64,000 nt of DNA. Source: Crossaster papposus (lineage: Eukaryota; Echinodermata; Asteroidea; Velatida; Solasteridae). The notes beneath the pieces were generated by a model that saw only the letters and a list, made by a program, of their open reading frames with translations, ran no database searches and was not told the origin of the DNA. Location: contig JBAIAA010000534.1 of the NCBI GenBank assembly GCA_037893245.1, positions 1 to 64,000 of the forward strand. The letters run 5' to 3'. Shown one piece after another: positions 1 through 13,200 of the stretch. The position numbers were made by a program, and so were the translations under genes. Every line of letters starts with the position of its first letter. The first letter of the stretch is position 1.

Positions 1-1139
1 AGCCATACTATTTAAAAATTGAAGCAAAAATATCTTTTTGTTTTTGTTTGACTTGCAATTTGCAACTTTGCTTTCTTTTTTTAATTCTCCTATAAATGAC
101 TCCAACATTGGACACATTCAAGGAATGAGCTCTATTCGGTTATTTTTTGACTAACAAAAAAAGTCGTACAAATATGCTTTACTATATTATATAATCTATT
201 GTATTTCATTGTTGTAAGGGTTAATATTTCCCAACGATTAACAACCAATACTACCTGTGAGCTTCTGTTTGTTCATGTATTTATTAATTATTTTCTGAAC
301 AATGCAAAAGAAATCACAATCGCCGGACGACGATCGCGAACAAAAACAAAAATAACAAGAATCACTGCCCGACGCTTGTTGAAAATGAACGCTGTTTTTC
401 TTGCTTTTCTCAGTATTCATGACTGTAAAACTTTGGACAGGTCAGTTAAATGATATTTACTAGAAAATACAACCCCCCAAATCACCCATTCATGATAATT
501 CAAGCAATTATCAATGGTGTATCCTACCTTTAAATTAAATTATCTAGATAGGTCTTAACAAGTATGTTTTTGAGTTCTGGACTTAGCGAGTAATGAATTT
601 TCTTATCAGAATTCATTGGAGCGCGTGGAGAATTGTTCTTGATATCTGCAAACGGTGTACCGTACCTTTAAACTAATTTTGCTGGTAATTTAATTTTTTT
701 AGCTGCATTAATTGTTACTTTCTGATATTTTAAACATACCTAGGATTACTAAGACTAAGTAACTTTTATGTGTTTATTGTTTTGCTTGCTGTTGCTAATT
801 AACATTGATTTGTTTGTTAATTCATTCATTTCTTGTTCATTTGTTCTCTTTTTTTTTTTACAACTGTTCTGTTTTTATTTGTTCTGTTTTGTTTTTTATT
901 ATTTGTTTATATTTTAATCCTTGTCGTTATTGTTTTGCATATTCACATTGTATTTTATATAAAGTCGTTTTTTTTGTGTTTCATTTTATTGGTTTGCTTA
1001 ATTTCCTATTTCGTTAAGATTTATACGAACAAGTTGTGAAGTTCTTTGAATTAAGGATCTGTTTCATTTGGTATTCGTTTGTTTGTTTTTTTTTTCTTTT
1101 AATTTCTTTAATAAAAAAGCAAGGCAAACCCCTTATTCA
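1..1139. other. AT-rich non-coding DNA with transposon fragments
   Basis: No gene is visible. The stretch is AT-rich with long T runs. About 280-534 is a 5'-truncated copy of transposon family C, recognised from the shared CCCGACGC core and the end reading ATGGTGTATCCTACCTTTAA. A second, short end of the same family in the same outward orientation lies at about 639-674. The short open frames at 199-453 and 805-1017 are low-complexity and resemble nothing I know. Confidence 0.6.
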
Positions 1140-4100
1140 TTAATTGTTAGGAGATTTGAGACATTTTTTAGAACAAAATCCTATTTTGGTCTAATTTTAA
1201 TACAAATGCAAGACTAACTCCTTATTCATTAATTTTGGGGTGATTTGAGACATTTTTGAAACAAAATCATATTTTGGCCTAATTTTAATACAAATGCAAG
1301 GCTAACCCCTTATTCATTAATTGTTAGGAGAGTTGAGACATTTTTAGAACAAAATCCTATTTTGGCCTAATTTTAATACAAATGCAAGGCTAACCCCTTA
1401 TTAATTAATTTCGGGGGGTTTTGTGACATTTTTGGAAGAAAATCATATTTTGGCCTAATTTTAATACAAATGCAAGGCTAACCCCTTATTCATTATTTTT
1501 TAGGGGATTTGAGACATTTTTAGGACAAAATTATATTTTGGCCTTATACAATAATTTTGGGGTGATTTGAGACATTTTTGGAAGAAAATCCTATTTTGGC
1601 CTAATTTTAACCAAAAAGCAAGGCTAACCCCTTATTAATTAATTTTTGGGATTTGAGAACATTTTGGAAAAAATCATATTTTGGCCTAATTTTAATACAA
1701 ATTCATTAATTTTGGGGTGATTTGAGACATTTTGTGAACAAAATTAGATTTTGGCCTAATTTTAATACAAATGCAAGACTTACCCCTTATTCATTAATTG
1801 TTAGGGGATTTGAGACATTTTTGGAAGAAAATCCTATTTTGGCCTAATTTTAATACAAATGCAAGGCTAACCCCTTATTCATTAATTTTGAGGTGATTTG
1901 AGACATTTTTGAAAGAAAATCATATTTTGGCCTTATTTTAATACAAATGCAAGGCTAACCCCTTTTTCATTAATTTTGGGGTGATTTGAGACATTTTTGG
2001 AAGAAAATCATATTTTGGCCTAATTTTAATACAAATGCAAGACTAACCCCTTATTCATTAATTGTTAGGGGGATTTGAGACATTTTTGGAAGAAAATCCT
2101 ATTTTGGCCTAATTTTAATACAAATGCAAGACTAACCCCTTATTCATTAATTTTGGGGATTTGAGAACATTTTAGAAAAAATCATATTTTGGCCTAATTT
2201 TAATACAAATGCAAGGCTAACCCTTTATTCATTATTTTTTAGGGGATTTGAGACATTTTTAGGACAAAATTATATTTTGGCCTTATACAATAATTTTGGG
2301 GTGATTTGAGACATTTTTGGAAGAAAATCCTATTTTGGCCTAATTTTAACCAAAAAGCAAGGCTAACCCCTTATTCATTAATTTTGGGGTGATTTGAGAC
2401 ATTTTGTGAACAAAATTAGATTTTGGCCTAATTTTAATACAAATGCAAGACTAACCCCTTATTCATTAATTGTTAGGGGATTTGAGACATTTTTGGAAGA
2501 AAATCCTATTTTGGCCTAATTTTAATACAAATGCAAGGCTAACCCCTTGTTCATTAATTTTGGGGTGATTTGAGACATTTTTTGAAGAAAATCATATTTT
2601 GGCCTTATTTTAACCAAAATGCAAGGCTAACCCCTTTATTCATTAATTTTGGGGTGATTTGAGACATTTTTGAAAGAAAATCATATTTTGACCTAATTTT
2701 AATACAAATGCAAGACTAACCCCTTATTCATTAATTGTTAGGGGATTTGAGACATTTTTGGAAGAAAATCACATTTTGGCCTGATTTTAACCAAAAAGCA
2801 AGGCTAACCCCTTATTCATTAATTGTTAGGGGATTTGAGACATTTTTGGAAGAAAATCATATTTTGGCCTGATTTTAACCAAAAAGCAAGGCTAACCCCT
2901 TATTCATTAATTTTGGGGTGATTTGAGACATTTTTGAAAGAAAATCTATTTTGACCTAATTTTAATACAAATGCAAGGCTAACCCCTTATTTATTATTTT
3001 TTGGGGGTTTTGTGACATTTTTGGAAGAAAATCATATTTTGGCCTAATTTTAATACAAATGCAAGACTAACCCCTTATTCATTAATTTTGGGGTGATTTG
3101 TGACATTTTTGAAAAAAAATCATATTTTGGCCTAATTTTAATACAAATGCAAGACTAACCCCTTATTCATTAATTGTTAGGGGATTTGAGACATTTTTGG
3201 AAGAAAATCACATTTTGGCCTGATTTTAACCAAAAAGCAAGGCTAACCCCTTATTCATTAATTGTTAGGGGATTTGAGACATTTTTGGAAGAAAATCATA
3301 TTTTGGCCTGATTTTAACCAAAAAGCAAGGCTAACCCCTTATTCATTAATTTTGGGGTGATTTGAGACATTTTTGAAAGAAAATCATATTTTGACCTAAT
3401 TTCAATACAAATGCAAGGCTAACCCCTTATTTATTATTTTTTGGGGGTTTTGTGACATTTTTGGAAGAAAATCATATTTTGGCCTAATTTTAATACAAAT
3501 GCAAGACTAACCCCCTTATTCATTAATTTTGGGGTGATTTGTGACATTTTTGAAAAAAAATCATATTTTGGCCTAATTTTAATACAAATGCAAGACTAAC
3601 CCCTTATTCATTAATTTTGGGGTGATTTGAGACATTTTGTGAACAAAATTAGATTTTGGCCTAATTTTAATACAAATGCAAGACTAACCCTTTATTCATT
3701 AATTGTTAGGGGATTTGAGACATTTTTGGAAGAAAATCCTATTTTGGCCTAATTTTAATACAAATGCAAGGCTAACCCCTTGTTCATTAATTTTGGGGTG
3801 ATTTGAGACATTTTTTGAAGAAAATCATATTTTGGCCTTATTTTAACCAAAATGCAAGGCTAACCCCTTATTCATTAATTTTGGGGTGATTTGAGACATT
3901 TTTGAAAGAAAATCATATTTTGACCTAATTTTAATACAAATGCAAGACTAACCCCTTATTCATTAATTGTTAGGGGATTTGAGACATTTTTGGAAGAAAA
4001 TCACATTTTGGCCTGATTTTAACCAAAAAGCAAGGCTAACCCCTTATTCATTAATTGTTAGGGGATTTGAGACATTTTTGGAAGAAAATCATATTTTGGC

Positions 4101-4919
4101 CTGATTTTAACCAAAAAGCAAGGCTAACCCCTTATTCATTAATTTTGGGGTGATTTGAGACATTTTTGAAAGAAAATCATATTTTGACCTAATTTTAATA
4201 CAAATGCAAGGCTAACCCCTTATTTATTAATTTTTGGGGTTTTGTGACATTTTTGGAAGAAAATCATATTTTGGCCTAATTTTAATACAAATGCAAGACT
4301 AACCCCTTATTCATTAATTGTTAGGGGATTTGAGACATTTTTGGAAGAAAATCATATTTTGGCCTAATTTTAATACAAATGCAAGACTAACCCCTTATTC
4401 ATTAATTGTTAGGGGATTTGAGACATTTTTGGAAGAAAATCATATTTTGGCCTGATTTTAACCAAAAAGCAAGACTAACCCCTTATTCATTAATTTTGGG
4501 GTGATTTGTGACATTTTTGAAAAAAAATCATATTTTGGCCTAATTTTAATACAAATGCAAGGCTAACCCCTTATTTATTAATTTTTGGGGGTTTTGTGAC
4601 ATTTTTGGAAGAAAATCATATTTTGACCTAATTTTAATACAAATGCAAGACTAACCCCTTATTCATTAATTGTTAGGGGATTTGAGACATTTTTGGAAGA
4701 AAATCATATTTTGGCCTAATTTTAATACAAATGCAAGACTAACCCCTTATTCATTAATTGTTAGGGGATTTGAGACATTTTTGGAAGAAAATCATTTTTT
4801 GGGGCCTAATTTTAATACAAATGCAAGACTAACCCCTTATTCATTAATTTTGGGGTGATTTGAGACATTTTTAGAAGAAAATCATATTTTGGCCCAATTT
4901 TGATAATAATGCAAGGCTA
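1140..4919. repeat. Satellite array 1: about 43 tandem copies of an 88-bp AT-rich monomer
   Basis: Each monomer carries GGATTTGAGACATTTTTGG, then a TTTTGGCCTAATTTTAA block, then GCAAG(A/G)CTAACCCC and TTATTCATTAATT. Monomers differ by substitutions and small indels, and by two junction types, TTGTTAGGGGA and TTTTGGGGTGA. A higher-order repeat is visible. Diagnostic variants recur at a spacing of exactly 1,233 bp, which is 14 monomers: ATTTTGTGAAC at 2401 and 3634, and AACCCCTTGT at 2541 and 3774. An earlier ATTTTGTGAAC lies at 1729, 672 bp upstream. The array lies in the 3' flank of LRRCC1. Short open frames inside it are by-products of the repeat. Confidence 0.95.
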
Positions 4920-6215
4920 ATTATGGGATATATCAGTTCAATTATGGGATATATCGGTTCAATTATGGGCTATCGGTTCAATTATGGGCTATTAAAAAAC
5001 AACTCAATTTGTGCCAAATTTTGATAAAAATGCAAGGCTAACCCCTCACAATTCCTAATAAAAAAAACCAACTCAATTTGTGCCCAATTTTGATAATAAT
5101 GCAAGGCTAATTATGGGATATATCGGTTCAATTATGGGATATATCGGTTAAATTATGGGATATATCGGTTCAATTATGGGATATATCGGTTCAATTAGGG
5201 GATATATCGGTTCAATTAGGGGCCATCGGTTCAATTAGGGGCTATTAAAAAAACAACTCAATTTGTGCCCAATTTTGATAAAAATGCAAGGCTAACCCCT
5301 TACAATTTGTATCGGTTCAATTATGGGATATATCGGTTCAATTATGGGATATATCGGTTCAATTATGGGATATATTGGTTCAATTATGGGATATATCAGT
5401 TCAATTATGGGATATATCGGTTCAATTATGGGATATATCGGTTCAATTATGGGCTATTAAAAAACAACTCAATTTGTGCCAAATTTTGATAAAAATGCAA
5501 GGCTAACCCCTCACAATTCCTAATAAAAAAAACCAACTCAATTTGTGCCCAATTTTGATAATAATGCAAGGCTAATTATGGGATATATCTGTTCAATTAT
5601 GGGATATATCGGTTCAATTATGGGATATATCGGTTCAATTATGGGATATATCGGTTCAATTATGGGATATATCGGTTCAATTAGGGGCCATCGGTTCAAT
5701 TAGGGGCTATTAAAAAAACAACTCAATTTGTGCCCAATTTTGATAAAAATGCAAGGCTAACCCCTTACAATTTGTATCGGTTCAATTATGGGATATATCG
5801 GTTCAATTATGGGATATATTGGTTCAATTATGGGATATATCAGTTCAATTATGGGATATATCGGTTCAATTATGGGATATATCGGTTCAATTATGAGCTA
5901 TCGGTTCAATTATGGGCTATTAAAAAACAACTCAATTTGTGCCAAATTTTGATAAAAATGCAAGGCTAACCCCTTACAATTTGTATCGGTTCAATTATGG
6001 GATATATCGGTTCAATTATGGGATATATCGGTTCAATTATGGGATATATCGGTTCAATTATGGGATATATCGGTTAAATTATGGGATATATCGGTTCAAT
6101 TATGGGCTATATATATATATCGGTTTAATTATGGGCTATATATCGGTTTAATTATGGGCTATATATCGGTTCAATTATGGGCTATATATCGGTTCAATTA
6201 TGGGCTATTAAAACC
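4920..6215. repeat. Satellite array 2: 21-bp monomers with spacer blocks
   Basis: The core monomer reads TATCGGTTCAATTATGGGATA. Runs of 5 to 8 monomers are separated by a spacer of about 90 bp containing AACTCAATTTGTGCC and GCAAGGCTAACCCC. The GCAAGGCTAACCCC part is shared with array 1. Larger blocks are duplicated: the spacer motif recurs at 5286 and 5751 (465 bp) and again at 5960. Because 21 is a multiple of 3, open frames run through the array and give a seven-residue repeat (YRFNYGI). Nothing suggests these are genes. Confidence 0.95.
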
Positions 6216-6840
6216 CCTTATTAAATAATTTTGGGGTGATTTGAGACATTTTTTGAAGAAAATACAAATGCAAGACTAATTAATTAACCCCTTACAATAT
6301 TTATTTTTACCAAAAACTTACATTTTAATGGGTTAATTTTAATGTAATTTTTAGATTGCTGAATTTTGATGCAATTCGAGCGATTCACAATACCTAGAAG
6401 CTGCCGTTGGAGGCGCAAATTCTGCTATCCCCGCAGTGCATCATGGGAAAAAGTCGGCATCGGTTTTAAAAACAATATTCATTTTGCATGAACTCATCAG
6501 TTTTTACGTCTTTTTGGACACGCACGATTAAAGTTTTATTTTTTGTCTGCAAATAACAATGTTTTAATTAACGACGCTGCCGGATACATGTTTGTTTGGG
6601 TTAAACCTCGCGTGAACAATGAAGAATAGAAATTTCACTACAGTATGATATACGGAAGAAGTCGACCGTAAAGTTTAAAAGTGGCACTTTTGAGTCAAAC
6701 GCTTGGTGGCGCACTGCATTGTGAATCGCCCGAATTTCAAGTTGCATTTGTAAAAAAAAAGATTTACAGCCCCTAAAAATTGCATAATTAATCATTTGAC
6801 GATTGTTGGCAACTACCACCCTTGTACAAAGATTTAGCAG
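6216..6840. other. LRRCC1 3' flank with a weak inverted repeat
   Basis: Degenerate satellite ends near 6300. Sequence around 6372-6392 (GCAATTCGAGCGATTCACAAT) recurs inverted at about 6718-6745, suggesting an old fold-back element of about 400 bp. The motif GCCGTTGGAGGCG at about 6405 also occurs near 21,452. No gene is seen. Confidence 0.4.
6535..6540 (-). terminator. Candidate poly(A) signal for LRRCC1
   Basis: AATAAA on the minus strand, about 710 bases downstream of the LRRCC1 stop codon. If it is used, the 3' UTR would include the decayed terminal-exon copies. The assignment rests on the hexamer and its position only. Confidence 0.35.
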
Positions 6841-6844
6841 TTTT

Positions 6845-7247
6845 TTAATTTGTCCTCCTTCACTCGCTTTTGAGTCTCGTCCTTGGACACTTCATGTTAG
6901 TCCTCGAGGTATATCTGTGAAGGCACTCGTGATCTTCTTCATTTTGTCCTCCATGAGTCGCTTTTGAGTCTAAGACAGGAGATGCTTCATCTGAGTTCCC
7001 AGAGTCAAATCAATGAAGGCACTCATGAGTACGAGTCTTTGATTTAGTTCTCCATGAGCCTTGGTCTCAGACAGGCGCTCGTGATTTTCCTCTTTTTATC
7101 CTCCATGACTCGCTTTTGAGTCTTGGTCTCAGACAGTAGAAGATGCTCCGTGTGAGTCCCCAGAGTCAATGAAGGCGCTCATGAGTACGTCTATGAGTCT
7201 TTGATTTAGTTCTCCACGAGTCTTGATCTCAGACAGGAGAAGATACA
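6845..7247 (-). repeat. Degenerate tandem copies of the LRRCC1 terminal exon
   Basis: Immediately after the LRRCC1 stop, the minus strand repeats pieces of the last coding exon several times. Recurring pieces are CTGTCTGAGACC, ACTCAAAAGCGAGTCATGGAGGA, GACAAAATGAAGAAG and CACGAGCGCCTT. The clearest copies are at about 7065-7140, 6940-7000 and 6845-6935, with a mixed copy at 7155-7245. They are imperfect and rearranged, with stops and indels, so they are not exons now. They probably lie in the 3' UTR. Confidence 0.85.
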
Positions 7248-10200
7248 TCAAGTGAGTCCCTGAGTCAGATCGTGGAAGGCGCTCGAGAGCTTCTTCATTT
7301 TGTCCTCCATGACTCGCTTTTGAGTGTCGGTCTCAGACAGAAGAAGTCGCATCTCATGCTCAACCTCAATCACCTTCATAAAGACAAATTGGAAAATGTA
7401 CTAGTTAGCAATAAAATGTGAGCATGGTATATCAAAATCAGGCACTTTTGAGCAACAAGTTAATTTTGAGTTTTAGCAATATTAGTAAAATATAGACCTT
7501 GCTCTTTCAAATTTTATTGAAAAATAAGACATTCCTATATTCCAGGTTATGAATATCCTACAAATAACATGACACAAAAACTGTTTTGGGCAAATTGAGA
7601 CATAATAGTTCTTTGTTAGCTTTTACACACATGCAGTGTACTTGCAAACAAATATTAGTTCGAGCACATTGGGATTTAGTCAAGACAAAGAAAGTAAAGG
7701 GTTTAAAAAACGGCCAATCTATAACATCAATAGAGGCAACGGTTATGAATTGCCAATCTTACCCTCTGGTTAGCTCCATCAATCTCCAGTTGTCTCTCCT
7801 CCTTCATCTCATCCATTTCTCCACCGTGATGTCTTCTGACTGCCTCCAGCTGCTTAGAGAAGGCATCGTCCGCTCGATGTAGTCTCTCGACAGCTTCTCT
7901 GTCAAGGAGGACCAAAAGATAATATGCAGTCTGAGAAAATGAGGTGTGAATAATTGAATTGATAAACAACAAGTTGTCAAGAAATAATCAAGTACTTATT
8001 TCATCCTAAAAGAACCTTTTGGAGAGGGGGGTGTATGGGACAGATGTAACAATTGAATTGTTTTGAAACATTCACAATTTCTAATTATTAACCCAAACTC
8101 CATATAGGGGGGAGTGCAAAATCATATTAAAATAAAAAAAATTGTAAGGATTTGGCACTACAAATTATCCGTTGTTCCTATGCACAGTTGCGGAATAACT
8201 TGGTATTTCATAGTATGACTTATAAGGAATCGCTTTATAAAAAAGCTTTTGTTTACCAAGAAGAGATGTTTGAACTTATGTTCCGTTTTTAAGAAAGTGA
8301 AATTTTAGTGCAATAGAGACTGTCAGTAAGCAGGTGTTTCAAACCTTTAATGACTACTGGCAGGGATGTTTGATGTACGCGTACCAGTTTTTGTATCAGT
8401 CATACGACTGACCCCTAAGGCAACCAATGGCCCCAGAATGACCTAACAGGCTTCCCTAAGCAATTACACGGCTTCCTTGAAGAGGATTAAGTCTGGATGA
8501 CGACCAACAGGTGAACATAAACCTCTAGAACTAACAAGCCTTCAATACATCCTCAATCAGTGAACATGATAAACAATTATTGTAGTTATGTTGCATCAGA
8601 GTTGGAAAAGAGACAGTAGTCAATAGTAACGCATGTCAGGCATTCAAACAGACACAGATAAAAAAGTAGTCCATCAAAGATTTCAAAAATGCAGAAGAAA
8701 AGTAGGACTTTGGTGTACAAAATTGGAATAAAAGTAGGACTTTTGCGGGCTTTCAGGAGAAGTTTTCGTTGATACTCACCATGTCCACAGCATCATAAGC
8801 CTCATTCGACATGTTCGGTACTCACAACACTTGTGCTCCGTCTGCATCTAATCTTTTGGAAGTACAGTTGCAGTACTCCTGCACCCAAAGCCTTTGTGTA
8901 ATTTACATACGACAGTAAACTTTGTTATAAACATATTCAGTGAAATTGAATTTACTTAGTTGCGGAACCAGAAGTAGGAAATATTTAGAAAAGTAGGAGC
9001 AAGGTACAACAAACTAAGAAAAGTGGTGACCACTACCATTAAAAATGATTCTTGAGAAAGATTTGAAGCCTTAGCTAGGATGAAACCCAGGATTTGCAAA
9101 TGGCCATGGTCAAGATCTCTACATTTCCAATACAGGATTAGGTCGAGTCGGAATCTCTCGTCTATGGCTATTGTCCATTCAAACTATGTGTGTCCTATGA
9201 GCAAGCTGATAACAGACTCAGCCATAGCTCTAGAAGCCCGTTTCGGACACGGCCTGAAGTCAATTCTGTGAGACAAGGGGCCAATTTCACGGAGCTGCTA
9301 AGCACAAAAATTTGCTTAGCACCAAAAAGTCTTGCTTATTAAAAACAAGTTATCCGCCAAAATTCTATGTGTTTTTCATGCTAAGCAAAAAACCAGCTGA
9401 TCATCAATCAAAATTTTACCAAGGACAAATTTTCATGCTAAGCAAATTGTTGTGCTTAGCAGCTCCGTAAAATTTGCCAAAGGTTAAGACTCACTTTTCA
9501 GCCTGAACGGCTTTGTCTCGTTCCTCCTTCAACTTGGTCTCCTTAGCATCAAAATTCTGCTTGACTTGTCGGACCTGGGTCTCCAACTGACCAATCAAAT
9601 CGCTCTTCCCCTTCCATTTACTGTCCAGGGATCTAAACAGGTTACAATATCAACATGTACAAAAGTTAAGCACTTCCCTAAATTTTTTACCATATATTTC
9701 TCCAAACAAATTCAACATTCCCTGAGAAACACTGCATAAACACTAAAAAGCCACCATACCCATTCAGTCAATGGACAAAGGTTGGACACAAGATGCACAG
9801 ACGTCAAACTTGTGAAAACCCTTATTTTTTTGTAGCTCCCGTCTACCTCCCTAGCCCTGCCTACCTCCCTAGCCCCGCCTACCTCCCTAGCCCCGCCTAC
9901 CTCCCTAGCCATGCCTACCCACCTGTACGCCCTTCTGCTGTCATCAAGCTCTGCCTCCATCTCAGCTAATTGTTCCTTCAGTTCCTCTTTACGTTCTCTC
10001 AGTCTCTCCACTTCCTCCATGGTGTCTTGGCTCACAGACTGTTCGCTGGCAAGCTGCTCCTCAAGACGACGCTGGTGGCTCAGTGATTCGTCTCTCGCTT
10101 TCTTGATCTCACCATCTCGTTCAACAAGACCCTGATGAGAGAAACAAGTCTTCTTAAATCAATGGTGGCTTTTATTGAATTCATGTCGATATATCTCTTG

Positions 10201-13200
10201 AGCTCGACAAAACCCATATTTGCAATGTTTGTCCAATACTGTCATTCCAGGAAAGAAAAACTAAAACAAAAGTGAACTATCCTTCTCAATTAGACAAAGT
10301 ATTATTACTCATCCCTTTAACCCATCAGTATTATAACACAATGTACTACATTGTATTTACTTTCCAATGAATCCATCAAACCATACTTTAGTGGGGTCGT
10401 TTTGGGTGGTACAGGCAGGGCAGCTTGGGGTGGTACAATCCTGGTATGGTACCTGTAATCCTAGTCAGTGTTTTCCTGCTTACCTCTTTGAGTTTCCTGA
10501 TGGTATCCGTCTGATCGTCTAGCATCTTGGTTTTGATCTTCAAGGCGTCATTTTCTCTCTCAGACTGCTTCCTCAAGGAGTCTGCCTCAGCCATCAGTGC
10601 CTCAATACGAGCCTCCAGTCTCCCTCTGTCCTGGGCCAGGGACGAACCTGCCAAGAAAAAATACTCCACCATCATTCATTCAAGATTTCCCAATGCGAGT
10701 CTAGTTCAATCCACAAAGGTCAACACATGCCCAGGTTCCCCCTCCCCCACCCCTTAAAAACACTGGGGGAGAAGTCACACATTAAACTTAGAAGCCCAAA
10801 AAGCAGACAACCCACATTTCTCATTTTCTGCTGGCAGAATTTGATTTAAAAAAAAGAAAGTTTAAACCATAAAAGGAAACTAACTAGGTTCATACGGGTT
10901 ACTGGCTTCTAACTAGTGCACCCTGAACAAAGATATTGACAATAAAGATATTGACAATAAATATATTGACAATAAATATATTGGTAGAGCATCGGAATGG
11001 CAATCTGGAGGTTCAAGCTCTGGTCCTGCCAACTTCTTTGTTCAAATCTAAAAATACATTTTAACTTATCTAAAAAATCTCAAATTCCGAATTCAGAATG
11101 TTGCAGAAACCAAAATATAGCTCGTTTTCCAAACCCCAGCTACGTAATCCCAATACGTTCAAGCCAAACGTCTTGACCTCTCTTGACCTCTCTTGACCTT
11201 TCCTGACCTTGTTGAGCCAGCTCCTGACTCCACAGTTTCCTTTCGGCCTTCAGCCCCTGGATGACCGACTCGTGGGCCACCAGCTGGGCGGTCAGTCGGC
11301 CCTTCTCTTGCCGGAGGGCCTCATACTGCAGATGTGCCCTCCGGGCTTCCTCCAGCTGGGAATCCAATGTCTGGATGCGCTCCTGTTGGAAACGGAACAG
11401 CCAAAACAATGCGGCTCTGAGCAATTTTTAAGAAATGACAGAGAAGCTTCATGTAACAAGTAGAGAGAAATAAACGGCTGCGGCTCGAAATTACACACAA
11501 GTTTATGGCGTCAACTGCAGCCATTTCGCATAGACTCGTGTAATTTTAAGCAGTAGCCAAGTATTTTGGTTGCAGCTTTATTATATATACCTTGGATGTT
11601 GCCACAGCCTCGTGTTTCGATTTGGACAATTCTGAAATCCGACCCTTCTGTTCCTTGACCATCTGTAAAATGAGGGTCAAGAATTAGCTAAAGAAATAAA
11701 TACAACTCGTCTGTCACTGTGTTCGCTAATACTTGATCCTTAACAATCAGCAATCGGGCTGGGTTAATAGTCTGGGTTATATGGATTGCCAACCTATTTA
11801 TGAAGGCACCTGCATAAGTTTTAAGCTTTATTTTGTTTCGCTGAATGCTTCATTTTGACAAAACCAACATCAGAATTCACGAATGAGCTTTTGAAAACGT
11901 AAACCAGGCTGAGCCAGTAACTCACAGCGGTCAGTTCAGCTACTATGGCGGACGATCTCTTCTCCTTGTCCGTCAAAGCTCCGAGGGATTGCTTGGCTAC
12001 GGAGGCTTCATGGCTGACTCTCTCAAAGGCATCCTGAAGCTAAAACGTGTCAAATAAGGCGGAAAACAATATTACGAAGGAGGAATATCGTCCAACATGA
12101 AAGGAAATCAAGTTGAGGTGTCTTATTAGAAGACAATGAAATAGTAATACACCAAGGAATCGATTGGCATCTCTTGTAGGACCGTGAACATTATTGCAAG
12201 GAGAACATTTTTAATAAACTGGGAATTATTAGGCTAAGGAAAGAGCATAGTAATTATATAAATATATTATAATTATTTATATTTTAAACCAATCCCATTT
12301 TAAAGGTTTTTAAGGGTTGAATATACATTTTCTTTAGATTTTGAGAACTTTTGCTACTTTTGCTGCTTCAAAATGATAAAAGTTCACAACTGACACATGG
12401 AATAGTGTCCCTTAGAGAATTTATTTGTGAAGATAGAAAATTTAATTTCGCGTAGAAAGAAAATAAAAGTTGATCTCAACGTTGAGCTGGCTTCCAATGG
12501 TGGGACATTGACATTTGTACTGGACTACGGGTGTGGATCAGGGGCTGAGGGCCCCAAGCAGGCTTCGCGGTAATTCCATGTTTCTGCTTATAAATAATTT
12601 AATCTTTGAGCAAAAACATCTGTTTGTTAACAACAGCAACATGACGCAACCTAACATTTTGAAAGATCCTACATAAGTTAGGTTTTCTAATTGTCAGAAA
12701 GTCATTTGCAGCAGTTTCTTCTCATGATAGTTGGTCTTCAATAATTTGATGGGATACCTCACAGAATCTCTCTGCTTCCATCTGAAGAGCAAGACGAAAC
12801 TCATCCTCTAACTCAGAATACTGTCTTGTCAAGGCATCGATCCTGAAACAACAATATTCATCTTTGACTCGTTATTAAAGGTAGAATACACCATTTGCAG
12901 ATATTAGAATTTTGTACTACCGAATTATGAAGAAATATCTTACTTATTTGAAAGTAAATAATGATTGTAGGCATCCAGCCAAATGATTGCGCTGGACGGC
13001 GATCGCGATAAAAACAAGAACGACTTAAACAACTGCCCGACGCCGGTTGAAAACGAACGCCTTTTTTCTAGCTTTTCTAAGCATCCGTGATTATAAAACT
13101 TTGGACAGGTTAGTTTAACAATATTTACTATAAAATACAACCCCCAAATCCACCCATTCATGATAATTCAAGCAATTACCAATGGTGTATCCTACTTTTA

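Noticed and set aside
5265-6151. Open frames encoding repeats of YRFNYGI
   Set aside because: The 21-bp satellite monomer is a multiple of three and lacks stops in one frame, so open frames arise automatically. No start context, promoter or conservation supports a protein.
1140-6215. CRISPR-like repeat array
   Set aside because: Repeats are contiguous 88-bp and 21-bp monomers without unique spacers, in an animal genome. They are satellite DNA.
8770-8815. Small LRRCC1 exon (MSNEAYDAVDM followed by GTGAGT)
   Set aside because: Exons 9495-9632 and 7763-7898 already join in phase and match the human protein without a gap, and no good acceptor precedes the segment.
12730-12760. U12-type intron after LRRCC1 exon 12758-12842 (donor GTATCCCATC)
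   Set aside because: The donor resembles GTATCCTT only in part, and no good TTCCTTAAC branch site precedes the acceptor at 12039, so a U2 intron is more likely.
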